Program-made: the position numbers and the translations under genes
Notes under the pieces: generated by a model
Told to the model about the DNA's origin: nothing
Databases searched by the model: none
Seen by the model: the letters and a program-made list of their open reading frames with translations, nothing else
From: Pilaira anomala
Taxonomy: Eukaryota > Mucoromycota > Mucoromycetes > Mucorales > Mucoraceae
Assembly: GCA_025716855.1 (NCBI GenBank)
Contig: JAIXMQ010000005.1
Span: 1-64,000, forward strand
Length of the DNA stretch: 64,000 nucleotides
Reading direction: 5' to 3'
Shown here: positions 35,821 through 46,299 of the stretch, in pieces
Position numbering within the stretch: the first letter of the stretch is position 1
How the letters are laid out: every line of letters starts with the position of its first letter

Positions 35821-36540
35821 TTATTCACTGTATGGTTGTCTGCTGTATCTACCTATTTCAATATCAGATAATGTGCTCTTATAAAATAATCTTATTTCAT
35901 CCGCTTGACATAAATCTTTATCAACCTATTTATAAAAAAGAGTCAGTGGACATTTTGTAACATTTTGAACATTGCATTAAAAAACTAACCTGGTGTCTCT
36001 TTTTTAATAATATTTGTTGTGATTGATTTAAATCCAATTGATACGTTCTTAATAAATAACACATTGCTATTGCTGCACTTCTACCTCTACCCGCTTTATA
36101 TATATATATATATTAGCTCTTTAATCATATATTTGCATGTATATTCTTACCTTTACAATGTAAATAGATACTACTTTTGGGTAATTTTTGTTTCGATGCA
36201 ATAATTTCATGCATGCCTTTTTCAATTAAATCAAGTGAGGGTATACAAAAATCAGGTGTTTCTAATCGTATTTGGATAATATTCAAATCTTTATAAAGTT
36301 TTTCATATCCAGGAAACTCATTACACATATTAATGACTATATCCACTTGTTCTTCTTTATGCAAACGTTTAATTTGTGTTGGTGTAGGTAATGCACCTAA
36401 AATAATATACGAATCCACTCTAATTAAAAATGTTATATATTTACATTATTCTTTTATTATTATTATTATTATTATCATTCTATTTGTTATATACCTCTTT
36501 ACCTATTGTACCATGACCAACCTGTTAAGAAACCAAACAT
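35821..36540 (-). CDS. PTPMT1-like dual-specificity phosphatase
   Basis: Four exons, 36540-36503, 36419-36151, 36093-35990 and 35925-35821, join in phase to 171 residues. The start MFGFLTGWSWYNRVDSYIILGALP matches the short hydrophobic N terminus and DxxIxLGALP strand of PTPMT1. The phosphatase loop HCKAGRGRS (Cys101, Arg107) fits the CX5R signature and is split by an intron after the Lys codon. Animal and yeast counterparts of this activity dephosphorylate phosphatidylglycerophosphate in mitochondria, a step in cardiolipin synthesis; the plant-type homologues do the same. Substrate here is inferred from the family. Located 158 nt upstream of the GH5 gene, same strand. Confidence 0.85.
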
Positions 36541-36629
36541 ATTGACAGCCAACTATATATATATATATAATATGATAAATTTGGATAGAAAAACCACATG
36601 TATAAAAAAAAATCTTTGTCATTCGTTAC

Positions 36630-36839
36630 TTTATTATAGTACAAGGATATTATAAACCGCGTCCAAGTAAATAGACTGGCTTCCTTGTTTGGTACCTTCT
36701 TAAAAGTACCGTCTGTTAAGGACTTTCTTTGTCCTGCTGCTGTCGCTCTTTCTCCATCTTGAAGCATTTGTACTTCTTCATTCAAAGCTTTACTTATTCC
36801 TAAAGAAGAATTTTGTTGCTCTGGATGTAATCTTTGCAT
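36630..36839 (-). CDS. Uncertain small coding region upstream of the phosphatase
   Basis: An ATG at 36839 opens a frame reading MQRLHPEQQNSSLGISKALN and then QDGERATAAGQRKSLTDG. About the first 65 codons look protein-like; beyond that the frame runs into TA-rich sequence to a stop near 36525. It could be a small separate gene, or a 5' exon of the phosphatase: splicing at a weak GTACCA donor after TFKK would join in phase to the codons before MFGFLTG. It is divergent from the chromodomain gene. No family recognised. Confidence 0.35.
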
Positions 36840-37023
36840 AAGAACAATAATAATAAAAAAAGGGGAGAGGAAGAAGAAGAAGAAATATGTTGTTGCACAG
36901 AATAGTCGCGATCTTTATAATATGTGGCTTATGCTTTAACAAAAACAAAGTACGCGGTTATATATATTTTTTTTTTCTCTCTCTCGCTCACTTTTTACTT
37001 ATTTTTTTTTTTTTATCAACAAA

Positions 37024-38435
37024 ATGGAAAAGTTAAATATAGACAAACCCGTTGAAGAGGAAGAAGAGGAATATGAAGTAGAAAAGATCGTTGCTCACAA
37101 GGTTGTTAAATCTGGAAGGTCAAAGGTTTGTGATAATTTTATATATATAAATATATATACCGCCCCTGATATTACTACTATATAAACTTACAAAACAACA
37201 CTTTATAAGGCTTTTAGATACTTCATTAAATGGCTGAATTATGACGATGCCGATAACACTTGGGAGAATGAAGACAATGTGTATGTTAATAATATATTTA
37301 TTTAGTTATATATATACATACTCATTATCTTATTTAGGTTTGCTACAGATATTCTTACTCAATATTGGAGTAATTTACCAAAGACAGATAAAGATAGAAT
37401 ATTATTTGAAACCTTACAATCCAAGAAAAAGAATCCAATTATTTTATCGTCTCCTTCGCCACCTAAAGTAGCTAAAGTCATTACTGCCACTTCTTCACCT
37501 TCACCACCTTCTTCACCTATTTTAGCGCCCACTCCAAAGCCCTCCATTACTTCCTTTTTTGACAAGAAAAGGATGGATCGCGTACCTACTACAAAACAAG
37601 CTACCGTATCATCCTCCTCTTCTACGTCTGAGATCACGAAATCAAAGGATATCTTACAACAAACTAAACTTTCTGAAGGATCTAATATCACAATTACTCA
37701 TCACCAACATCAAACTTCTAGAAAGGGTAAGGAAAAGGAAGATAGTTTAACTCCAACAATTGAGCCTCGAGTCGTAGCTGCTGCTGCTGCATCTGAAAAT
37801 GGAACTGTACAAAAGAATGGATCTTCAAAGAAATCAAATATTTTCTCTTCAGATGAAGATGAAGAGGAAGAAGGAGCAGGAAATAAAAAACGTACTCGTA
37901 GTGCATACACAGATTATTTTACAGAACAACACAAGAAGAAAAAGAGAATCTCTAAAAGTCCGCCTATAGAAGATGAAGACGATGATTTAGGATCAAATGA
38001 GGAACTTGTAGAAGAAACTAACCTTATTACATTTAATGAAGCACTTGATACCGACCCTAATCGTGATTGGAATGAATTAGCTATTAAAGTTGAATATATT
38101 GGTAGAGAATTAGAAGGTGCTCCTCTTTATTGTGCTGTCAAATGGTAAAGTAATTGGAATTTTTTTCTCTTTAAAATACTTTATCATTCACACCTTTTTT
38201 TTTTTTTTTTTTTGTGGGGGAAATTATAGGAAAGATGATGTTGTATCACTTCATAGCTTTGATCTAGTTAAATCAAAACGACCAGATTTAGTAAGTATAC
38301 TTTAGAAATGGGTGTTTGTGTGTGTGTGTGTGGTATATATATATATATTATATATACGCGTATATACAATTAGAATCCCTTACATGTCTTTGTTAGGTCA
38401 TTGATGCGCTTGTCAAACAGATTTATAATGAATAA
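37024..38435 (+). CDS. HP1-like chromodomain and chromoshadow protein
   Basis: Five exons, 37024-37125, 37210-37280, 37338-38144, 38230-38290 and 38397-38435, join in phase to 359 residues. An acidic N terminus leads into a chromodomain (about residues 14-70): EYEVEKIVAHKVV, FRYFIKWLNYDDADNTWE, with aromatic residues in the cage positions that bind methylated H3K9. A long disordered hinge follows, with Ser/Pro, Lys-rich and Asp/Glu-rich patches. The C terminus (about residues 290-359) is a chromoshadow domain: WNELAIKVEYIGRELEG, YCAVKWKDD, SLHSFDLVKSKRP, ending ALVKQIYNE. This is the heterochromatin protein 1/Swi6 layout. The hinge is longer than in animal HP1. Its presence predicts H3K9 methylation in the organism. 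Confidence 0.9.
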
Positions 38436-38606
38436 AGATTTCGCTTTTTTTTTTTCTTTTTTTTTTTTTGGGATATTAAAAGCTGACCTCTTGCACCACC
38501 TGAAACTTTTTGCCCGTTAATTTAAAATAAAATAAAAAAAGTATAAAACTCCCTTTTTTTTTTTTTTCTTCTCTCTCTTTTTCTCTCTCTTATTTTTTTA
38601 AAAAAA

Positions 38607-39653
38607 ATGAATATCAATCGGTTGTTTGATGTAAAAGGAAAGGTAATCAATAGTGAAGATAAAATACAATTCATAATTTTCATATAAAAAAAAAAAGGTG
38701 GTCTTAGTTACAGGTGGTTCAAGAGGTGTTGGTGAAATGATTGCCACCGTAAGTTTATCTTTAATCTCTCTACGGTATTCTTTTTTCTTCTCTCTAATGA
38801 ATTATTTATTAGGGTTTTGTTGCAGCCGGGGCCAAAGTTTACATCTCGAGCCGTTCAACTGAAGCATGTGAAAAAGTAGCTTCTGAACTCAGTTCAAAAG
38901 GTCCTGGTCAATGTATTTCAATTCCTGCTAATTTAGCAAAATTAGAAGAAGTACACCGTTTAGTTGCTGAAATAGCTAAGCGGGAAGACCGTAAAGTATA
39001 ACCAAATCAATTATTTTTAAATTCTATGTTAATCCTTTTTTTTTAAAAAAAAAAAAAAAAGATTTGGATGTCTTGGTAAATAATGCAGGTGCTACTTGGG
39101 GTGAGAGCTTTGAAGATTATCCAGATGATGCGTTTGATAAAGTGGTTACTTTAAACTTGAAACGAGTCTTTTCACTCACCCAAGCGTAAGTTTTTTTTTA
39201 AAAAAAAAGTATACATACACAATACAGAAATTAAATATTGTCTGTAGTTGTTATGGTCTATTAAAAGCAAAAGCTACACCTGCTACACCCTCTTCAGTCA
39301 TAAATATTGGGTCTGTAGATGGAATTCAATCACCCATTCAAGAGACATACGCTTACTCTGCTTCAAAAGCAGGTCTTCATCAACTCACACGTCATTTGGC
39401 TTCAAAGCTAGGATCAGAAGGTATCTTGGTAAACGCAATTGCACCTGGTCCATTTCAATCTAAAATGATGAAGGCCACCTTAGACGCGTTTGGTGATATT
39501 ATTATATCCAAAGTACCTGTAGGTCGTATTGGTTCTCCTGAAGATATTGCTGGTACTTGTATTTATCTTGCTTCTCGTGCTGGAAGTTATACAAATGGTG
39601 CATTAATTGTGGTGGATGGAGGTGTTACTTGTGGCAATATGGCAAACCTCTAA
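38607..39653 (+). CDS. Short-chain dehydrogenase/reductase
   Basis: Five exons, 38607-38642, 38698-38748, 38813-38990, 39062-39185 and 39248-39653, join in phase to 264 residues. Rossmann-fold motifs: cofactor loop TGGSRGVG near the N terminus, NNAG, the serine strand INIGSVDGI, and the catalytic YSASK, then VNAIAPGPFQSKM. The C-terminal strand reads GALIVVDGG. The next residue after the nucleotide loop (ISSRS) favours NADPH. Fungal genes of this type are often labelled 3-oxoacyl-ACP reductase or RhlG-like; the substrate is not known. It follows the HP1-like gene by about 170 nt with a CT-rich leader just before the ATG. Confidence 0.9.
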
Positions 39654-39865
39654 ATAATTTCTAGTATTACTGAATTTTAATAAAGCGTTTGAAATCATGA
39701 GTTTATAGCAATTCATGCTGTTTTTTTCTGCAGAATATGTCGATCATATAGAATATGTATATATAGAAAATGAAATTATTCCAAGAATACATATTTGTGT
39801 AAATGTATAAAGTGCCAACTAATGACTGTCAATTTATCGATTAACACTCATCGCACTTGAAATCT

Positions 39866-39906
<41 letters not shown>

Positions 39907-40811
39907 TTTAGACTAAACTTCTCTGACGCCTGTGATATGTTACAGTAAAATCTTTTTACTTTATTTTAAATCACTCAATTATTTAATCTCTATAGATTGT
40001 AAATTAAATCATATTTAAAAAAAAATCATAAAAATAATAATAGTATACTCTACACTTTTTTTCATTACAAAAAAATTTCAATTTACTTTTGTCTCAAACT
40101 AAAACATTTAACTTTAAGTTAATCTTTACTGATCTTTTCTTTACTTTTACTTTGCATATAATCTCCCTTGAATACTAAATAACCTATTCATTGTATCTCT
40201 ACTTAAAAACTACTCTTTTCTCTATTTTACCTTATTATATCACTGGCGCTCACTTCTTTACTTTTGTCTAATTACCTTTTATTTATTATTCTTTAACACT
40301 GTTAAAAGTAGTTTGTTCGTGGTTAAAGAAAAAGAAGTTCGATAAAGATAAAAAAGAGTTTCGTGAGCACCAGTTCCTGTTGACAAGTAGAAGGACTTGA
40401 TAAAGTAAAGTACAAATAAGAAAATAGAGTTTTTTCTAAAAGTAAAATACAATGAAGAGTTTAATATCCAAGGGAATCCAAATGTAAGAAATAAAATAAA
40501 ATATAATAAAAATAAGATATTATTAAATCAAAAGATAGGGTCTTTAAGTATAAAGAAGAATAAGGGTTTTAATTGTTACAAAATAGTGAATTGATTTTTA
40601 TTTAGTTTGATTTTTTTTTAAGGTATTTATATGTTTTCTAATTTTTAATATTTTTACCAAAACTGAGTTTTTAAAGGAGCCTCCTCGTCAAGAAGGATGG
40701 TCGTTGAGGACAATAGATAATTAAATAAGGTAATAGGTGAAATTCAGTGTAACAACAGCATCAATAACGTCTAGATACACCACACCGCGACAAAACATTC
40801 AAAAAATTATA
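39654..40811. other. Intergenic region
   Basis: About 1.16 kb, very AT-rich, between the SDR gene and the tRNA. Holds a 36-nt A run (39869-39904). No recognisable gene. Confidence 0.6.
40801..40806 (-). terminator. Pol III terminator of tRNA-Lys
   Basis: Six T on the coding (minus) strand, starting five bases after the tRNA 3' end. Confidence 0.8.
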
Positions 40812-40884
40812 AGCCCAACGGGGGGGTCGAACCCCCAACCTTGAGATTAAGAGTCTCACGCTCTACCGATTGAGCTAGCTAGGC
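40812..40884 (-). tRNA. tRNA-Lys (anticodon CTT)
   Basis: A 73-nt cloverleaf without intron. The acceptor stem GCCTAGC pairs with GTTGGGC (G-U pairs allowed), the D-arm is GCTCAATCGGTAGAGC, the anticodon stem TGAGA/TCTCA encloses the loop CTCTTAA (anticodon CTT), and the T-arm contains the B-box GGTTCGACCCC. It closely resembles the yeast tRNA-Lys(CTT) sequence as I remember it. Reads AAG codons. It is the only tRNA gene I found in the window. Confidence 0.95.
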
Positions 40885-40933
40885 TTTTTTTGTGTGTTTT
40901 TTAACATTAAAAAACCACTTATAAGGACTATTA

Positions 40934-40970
40934 CCGGACAATTTTATGTCCGGTCCGAACTAGTCCGGAC
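40934..40970. repeat. Palindromic GTCCGG cluster
   Basis: CCGGACA (40934-40940) and TGTCCGG (40947-40953) form a perfect 7-nt inverted repeat around six bases. GTCCG and CGGAC (40953-40957 and 40966-40970) follow as a second pair. The cluster is GC-richer than its surroundings and lies about 50 nt from the 5' end of the tRNA. Confidence 0.7.
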
Positions 40971-42219
40971 TTTTCGGCATTGGCATGGACATTTCGGTAA
41001 ACAGACTAAGGCTCAGAAAAGGAAGTTTGTACCACCGATCAAAATAATAACACCACTTCTCTTTCAATAATTACCACCAATTCAAGATCTAACCATTAGT
41101 TACTAATCCCTTCTTCCGAATATTTTACAGGTGTTAATCTACTTCCCGAATACTTCTTTTATAATGTCGCCTGTTAATTGTATATTTATTATTGCCAATA
41201 TTATTATCTCATTCAACTATAAACACCCTGCTCATATTATTAGTAAAACATTATCTTTTATTTCACATATAACTTCGAGTATTTAACTAACCACTGAGAA
41301 TCGGCATAGATCAAAAAGAAACTTACATTTTTCTTGATCAAAAAATTAGTTTTAAAGGTAAAATGATTTTTTTTAAAAGTAACCGTATCGTAATTGTTGT
41401 ATTCTTCACTTTGCTTAATAATTTACCAACACTTTGAATTCTATCGTCTGAAAGTGACAAGAACACTTCCTTATAAAAACCTTGTACTGTTGTTGTATAC
41501 TCTTCCAAATTAAGATTAAGCTCTCTTGAATAAATATATAACCTGTAAATGAAGATATATGTGTAGTAATAACAAGAATGTTTTTTCAAGATAGATATTG
41601 ATGCTTCCATCTTATTCCAATAACTTAAGACGTTACATCCATAACCGCTTTGCTACATCATTATTGTTTGCTATCAACAATATATTCACCTGTAAAGATA
41701 AAAGAACAAAATAATACATTTTAGCTTGTTAAAAATACTGACGGAGGCAGATTGTTTAACGAATTCCTACATATTAACCCAAGAGAAAAATTGTTTATTA
41801 GAAAGAAGAAAGAAAAAGTGGGATTTTGACAACATTTATCAAACTATTGGTTTTTGAGACTGATAAAAAATAATTTGCATTGTTTGTATTTTATTACATA
41901 AGCATCACCATGTTTTGGTCAATTATTATATTTGCATCTCGTATCTCATTTTTGAATACAATAATTTTCCAATTTTTTGTTATAAATTTTATAAATACGC
42001 TTTGGTTTTCTCATTTTAGAATGCGAAATCTATATGTCAAAACTAAGCAATAAAAATTAGTTTTACTGAAAGAAGAACATTGGTAAACACACACTTTTGT
42101 TACAGTATATCGTCCAAAAATACAACTATAAAGAAAAAAAATCTATAACAAAGAAGTATTTTATTAAAGTAGCTCGCATGTTTGTGCAAGTTAGTAAATA
42201 TATATCATGGTAAAATGAC

Positions 42220-42272
42220 AAAAAAAAAAAAAAAAAGAAAAAAGAAAAAAGAAAAAAGAAAAAAGAAAAAAG
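42220..42272. repeat. A6G heptamer array
   Basis: A 17-nt A run followed by G at exact 7-nt intervals (42237, 42244, 42251, 42258, 42265, 42272). Confidence 0.9.
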
Positions 42273-43656
42273 AATTTCAAATAGACCTCATTCCTATTTT
42301 GTAAAAGAGTGACTACAGAGGCAATATCTTACAAGGTAGGTGTAGATCAATTTAGGTTGCTTAAAAGATGAATGTATCACATCCTGTCGATAAAGAAAAA
42401 AAAAAGACTGATGGATAGTATTTGGTTTTTTTAAGGTATTTGATTTTATCCATTAAGAAAAATTGTAATTGACATCTCAAGGATAAAAGCCCAATTGAAC
42501 CTACCTCTTGTAAAATTATTACACCATACGCCATTCAACAGGTTGTCTTTGCCTCGCCAGTCTAAATAGTTATCTGCTTTTTTTATAGGACTTGAAATAA
42601 GTTTATTATAAATAGTTGATTCCAAGTGATAAAGGCATATCCTGAGGAAAACAATTAAATATGATTGTACGGTACTTAGAGACAGCACACGTCTAAAAAA
42701 AACCCCCTCTTGATTCCTAATTTATTGGTACTTGAGATAATAGATTTTGTCTCCAAGATTACTTTGACTGATTAACTGGTTTATTATAATTAAAATGTCC
42801 CAATAAGTTTTAAACTTAGTGCTAAAAACATTTAAATCAAGTCCCAAAAAACGCCTGGAAAACCAATATGTGGTTTATTTAGTATTGATCAAGTGAACAG
42901 TTGTTAGTAATAAGCTCATTTCAATAATACCAGATATAGTCATTCATCGAGATTATTAGTGTAAGTGAAAGAAAAAGGGTAGTACTCCATAACGATTCTA
43001 TAATTACGTACGAGTACGAGTGTATCACAATGTCCCTTTAGGGTATAAAACGAGATTTATATGTCCATGTGACCTATATTATTGAATTAACGTTGTTGAT
43101 ATAAAACCTACTATTCGCAGCTGAAGGCAACTGAGAAGCATATGTATCTAACGAAAAAAAATTCACTAAAGCTTTTAAATCTTTAATAGGGTGTACTCAA
43201 GGTACTTGAAGTAAAAAAGAAAAAAAAAACAAGTGAGGCATTCAGATCGACATAATAAAGTGGCGTGGTACAAGGGCATATCAAGTTATTATTTGCCAAA
43301 AGATAAGATATAAAGCTCTGACATTTGCTTTGTAGTATATAAAACTAAAGAAGGCAATATATATATAAATATATTATATACATTGATTTAGCACTAATAA
43401 TTTATAGTTTTTTACTTTCAAAAAAGAATATTTCAATGTTTTCTTAAACAGTCATATTACGCAAAAATGTTACCTTTCTATTCCTAATTTGAATCGTTAT
43501 GCTTACACACACATATTGAAGGTAACCGAAAAATACGTTTGTTATCCCTAGAATATTAATGGTATAAAAGGAAATCCTTTGCATGTCTGTTGAAATCTAA
43601 TGCTAATCTATTGTTCAATTGAGTTTTAAATATCATATCATTATTACAATGCAACA

Positions 43657-43673
43657 GAGAGAGAGAGAGAGAA

Positions 43674-43703
<30 letters not shown>
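43657..43703. repeat. GA-rich microsatellite
   Basis: Imperfect AG repeats interrupted by AAAG, about 550 nt upstream of the permease start. Confidence 0.9.
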
Positions 43704-43706
<3 letters not shown>

Positions 43707-44253
43707 TAAGCACACACACGAGTATTTGGCGTGAGACGAAAGAAAATTTGTCATCTTTTTGGTCTTATTGGCTAAGGAGACAGGTTACCATGCCAAATTT
43801 AGAGTTTAACTATCTAATCAGAATTGATAAAATTTAACAAAGGGTCATGTGTAGTTATATTTCTTTTTTTGTATTTTGGGAGTATTGGAATTCAACATCT
43901 TGTAATGTTTCTCTCTCTCTTTTTCTTTCTTCAACATCCGATATTAAAAGCACACAAACACACTATCTTTTTTTTTTTTTTTTTTTTTTTTTTTTCGTGG
44001 GAGATAAGATAGTCATGGGAATACTTGTTAGACAAAAATGACAGAAATAAAATTGTATATAAAAACAGTTTATTTATTTTATTGCTTTTTTTTTTCGGTT
44101 TTATATTTTCATTTTTATAAAAAAAGAAGTTTTAGTATTACATTTATATATAAAAAGACAGCTGTAGAAAACTATTAAAAAACAACAACTCATAATTCTC
44201 TTTTTATTGGATTTCCTTTATTCCCTAATAACAAACAAAATAATAATTTACTT

Positions 44254-46001
44254 ATGGCTGATAAAAACGAGAAAATTAGTATAACAGAAGCAGAAGTTCG
44301 CCGAGAAAGTCATCATGAGATGGATGCAGATGAAAGAATATTACATTCATTAGGATATAAACAAGACTTAAATCGATCCATATCAGCATTTTCAAATTTC
44401 GCTATTGCATTTTCATGTTGTTCAGTACTTTCGGGGTTACCGCCACTTTGGGGAGATGCAATGGCAGCTGCAGGATCTTTGGGTACAATTTGGGGCTGGG
44501 TGATTACATCTTGCTTTACAATGATGGTTGCATTATCACTTGCTGAAATTTGTTCAGCTTACCCTACAACAGGAGGATTGTACTTTTGGGTATCAAAGCT
44601 TGCTACGGCAGATTGGGTGCCACTTGCTTGTTGGATGACGGGTTGGTGTAACTGGATTGGTTTATGCTGTAAGTATACATATGTACATATGTATATATAT
44701 ATATTATTGGGAAAGGAGAGTGGAGAACTCATTTTTTTTTTTCATAGTTGGTATTTCATCAGTTGATTTAGGTCTTGCACAATTTATTGCTGGTATTGTT
44801 TCTATTTGGTAAAGTTTGAATTAAAAGAAAATGATTGTGTTTATTATTTACTGATACATCAATATACAGGAGCCCAGAAAGTGAACCGTTATCAGTTTAT
44901 GTTCAATATGGTATTTTTGTAGCAATTCTTATTATTCATGGATTCATTAATTCAGTTGCAGTGAACTGGAATGGTGTGATGAATCAAGGGGCTTTCTTTG
45001 CAAATATGATTGGTATCCTTTTGATTGTGATTGTGGGTCTTGTACTTACCAAACCGTTGAATTCGGCTGAATTTACATTCACACAATTCTCAAATAACTC
45101 TGGGTTTTCTAATAACGGATACGCCTTCTTACTTGTCATTCTTCAATCACAATATACACTTTCTGGGTATGATAGTGCAGCTCATATGGCAGAAGAAACC
45201 AAGAATTCTCAAAGTGGATCCCCATTTGGTATACTTTCTTCTGTAGCAGCAAATGCAATTTCTGGTTTAGTCTTTTTGGTTGGTGTTAGTTTTATGGTAA
45301 AAGATTACGATTTTCAAATCCTTTCCGAGGGAGCAATTCAACCTCAAATGATTCAAGTGTTTGTGGATGGTGTTGGAAAGACTTGGACAATGGTATTTTT
45401 GATTTTCGTCATGGTGAGTATTTTCTTTTGTGGATCAGCATTGACGCTTGGATCTTCTCGTATGGTGTATGCTTTTGCTCGTGATGGTGCTATGCCATTT
45501 TCCAAGTTTTTGCATACTTTAAATCCAAAGACAAAGTCACCAGTAAATGCAGTTTGGGTTAATGTTTTAATTGCTGGCGTGGTTGGTATTCTTTATATGA
45601 TTAATTCAACTGCCTATAGTGCAATTGTATCTGTGAATACGATTGGATCCCAAATGTCTTATTTAGTACCTATCTTACTTCGTATCACAGCATCACGTAC
45701 CAAGTTTCAAGCAGGACCTTTTAATTTGGGTAGATACAGTATCGTAATCGGCTGGATCTCTAGTCTTTGGTTAATGTTTACTTGTGTGCTATTTGTTCTT
45801 CCTACGGAAGCACCTATTACACCTGATACAATGAATTATGCTATTGTTCCTTTTGCGTTCATTATGCTTACTTCTATGACTTACTTTTATTTCTGGGGAC
45901 GAAAGTGGTTTACAGGTCCTGTACGTGTGATTGATGGACAAGAAGTTATTCTTGAAGATGATCATTCAATTCATTCTGTTTACTCTAAAGGTGGTCTCTA
46001 A
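44254..46001 (+). CDS. Amino-acid/GABA-type permease, APC superfamily
   Basis: Three exons, 44254-44668, 44748-44808 and 44870-46001, join in phase to 535 residues with about 12 hydrophobic spans. Family signatures: LGYKQDLNRSISAFSNFAIA at the N terminus, GWVITSCFTMMVALSLAEICSA (TM2-3 with the conserved AE), YPTTGGLYFW, SGYDSAAHMAEET (TM6 loop typical of the UGA4/choline permease group) and SRMVYAFARDGAMPFS. Imports amino acids, GABA or choline at the plasma membrane or vacuole; the substrate cannot be set from sequence. The cytosolic N terminus (about 45 residues) is acidic. The tail ends HSIHSVYSKGGL. Confidence 0.92.
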
Positions 46002-46299
46002 AATTTCTGTATATATATTATTTTATCCATTTAATTTAATAAATCTTATTTTTTTTTTTTTTTACCCAAGAATTTGACCAATGGTAGAAATATTTGGCTA
46101 TAAATTACGAAACATGTTATTTTATGAGGTCGGAATAAACAAGTTTTTATGTAAAGTGCATGAAATATGACGTTTGAATGATGGTGCCCAGAGATTTTTA
46201 CACATCTCAACTATATAAGCCCTACTTCTAAAGAAACAATTTCCTCTTTTTTTTTTTTCTTATAACTTTTTTTTAAATATATATATATATATATATAAA

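Larger units (their letters stand above)
40885..44253. other. Long intergenic region with palindromes and simple repeats
   Basis: About 3.4 kb with no recognisable gene. Just upstream of the tRNA (40934-40970) lie palindromic GTCCGG motifs. Minus-strand open frames at 41338-41610 and 42446-42688 look partly protein-like but match nothing I know. Simple repeats: an A6G array (42220-42272) and a GA array (43657-43703). A long T run ends near 43996. Confidence 0.55.

Noticed and set aside
41338..41610. 90-codon minus-strand frame with some protein-like sequence
   Set aside because: No recognisable motif, and half is low complexity; too little to call a gene or a relic.
42446..42688. 80-codon minus-strand frame
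   Set aside because: Protein-like patches (KKADNYLDWRGKDNLL) but no family and no continuation upstream or downstream.
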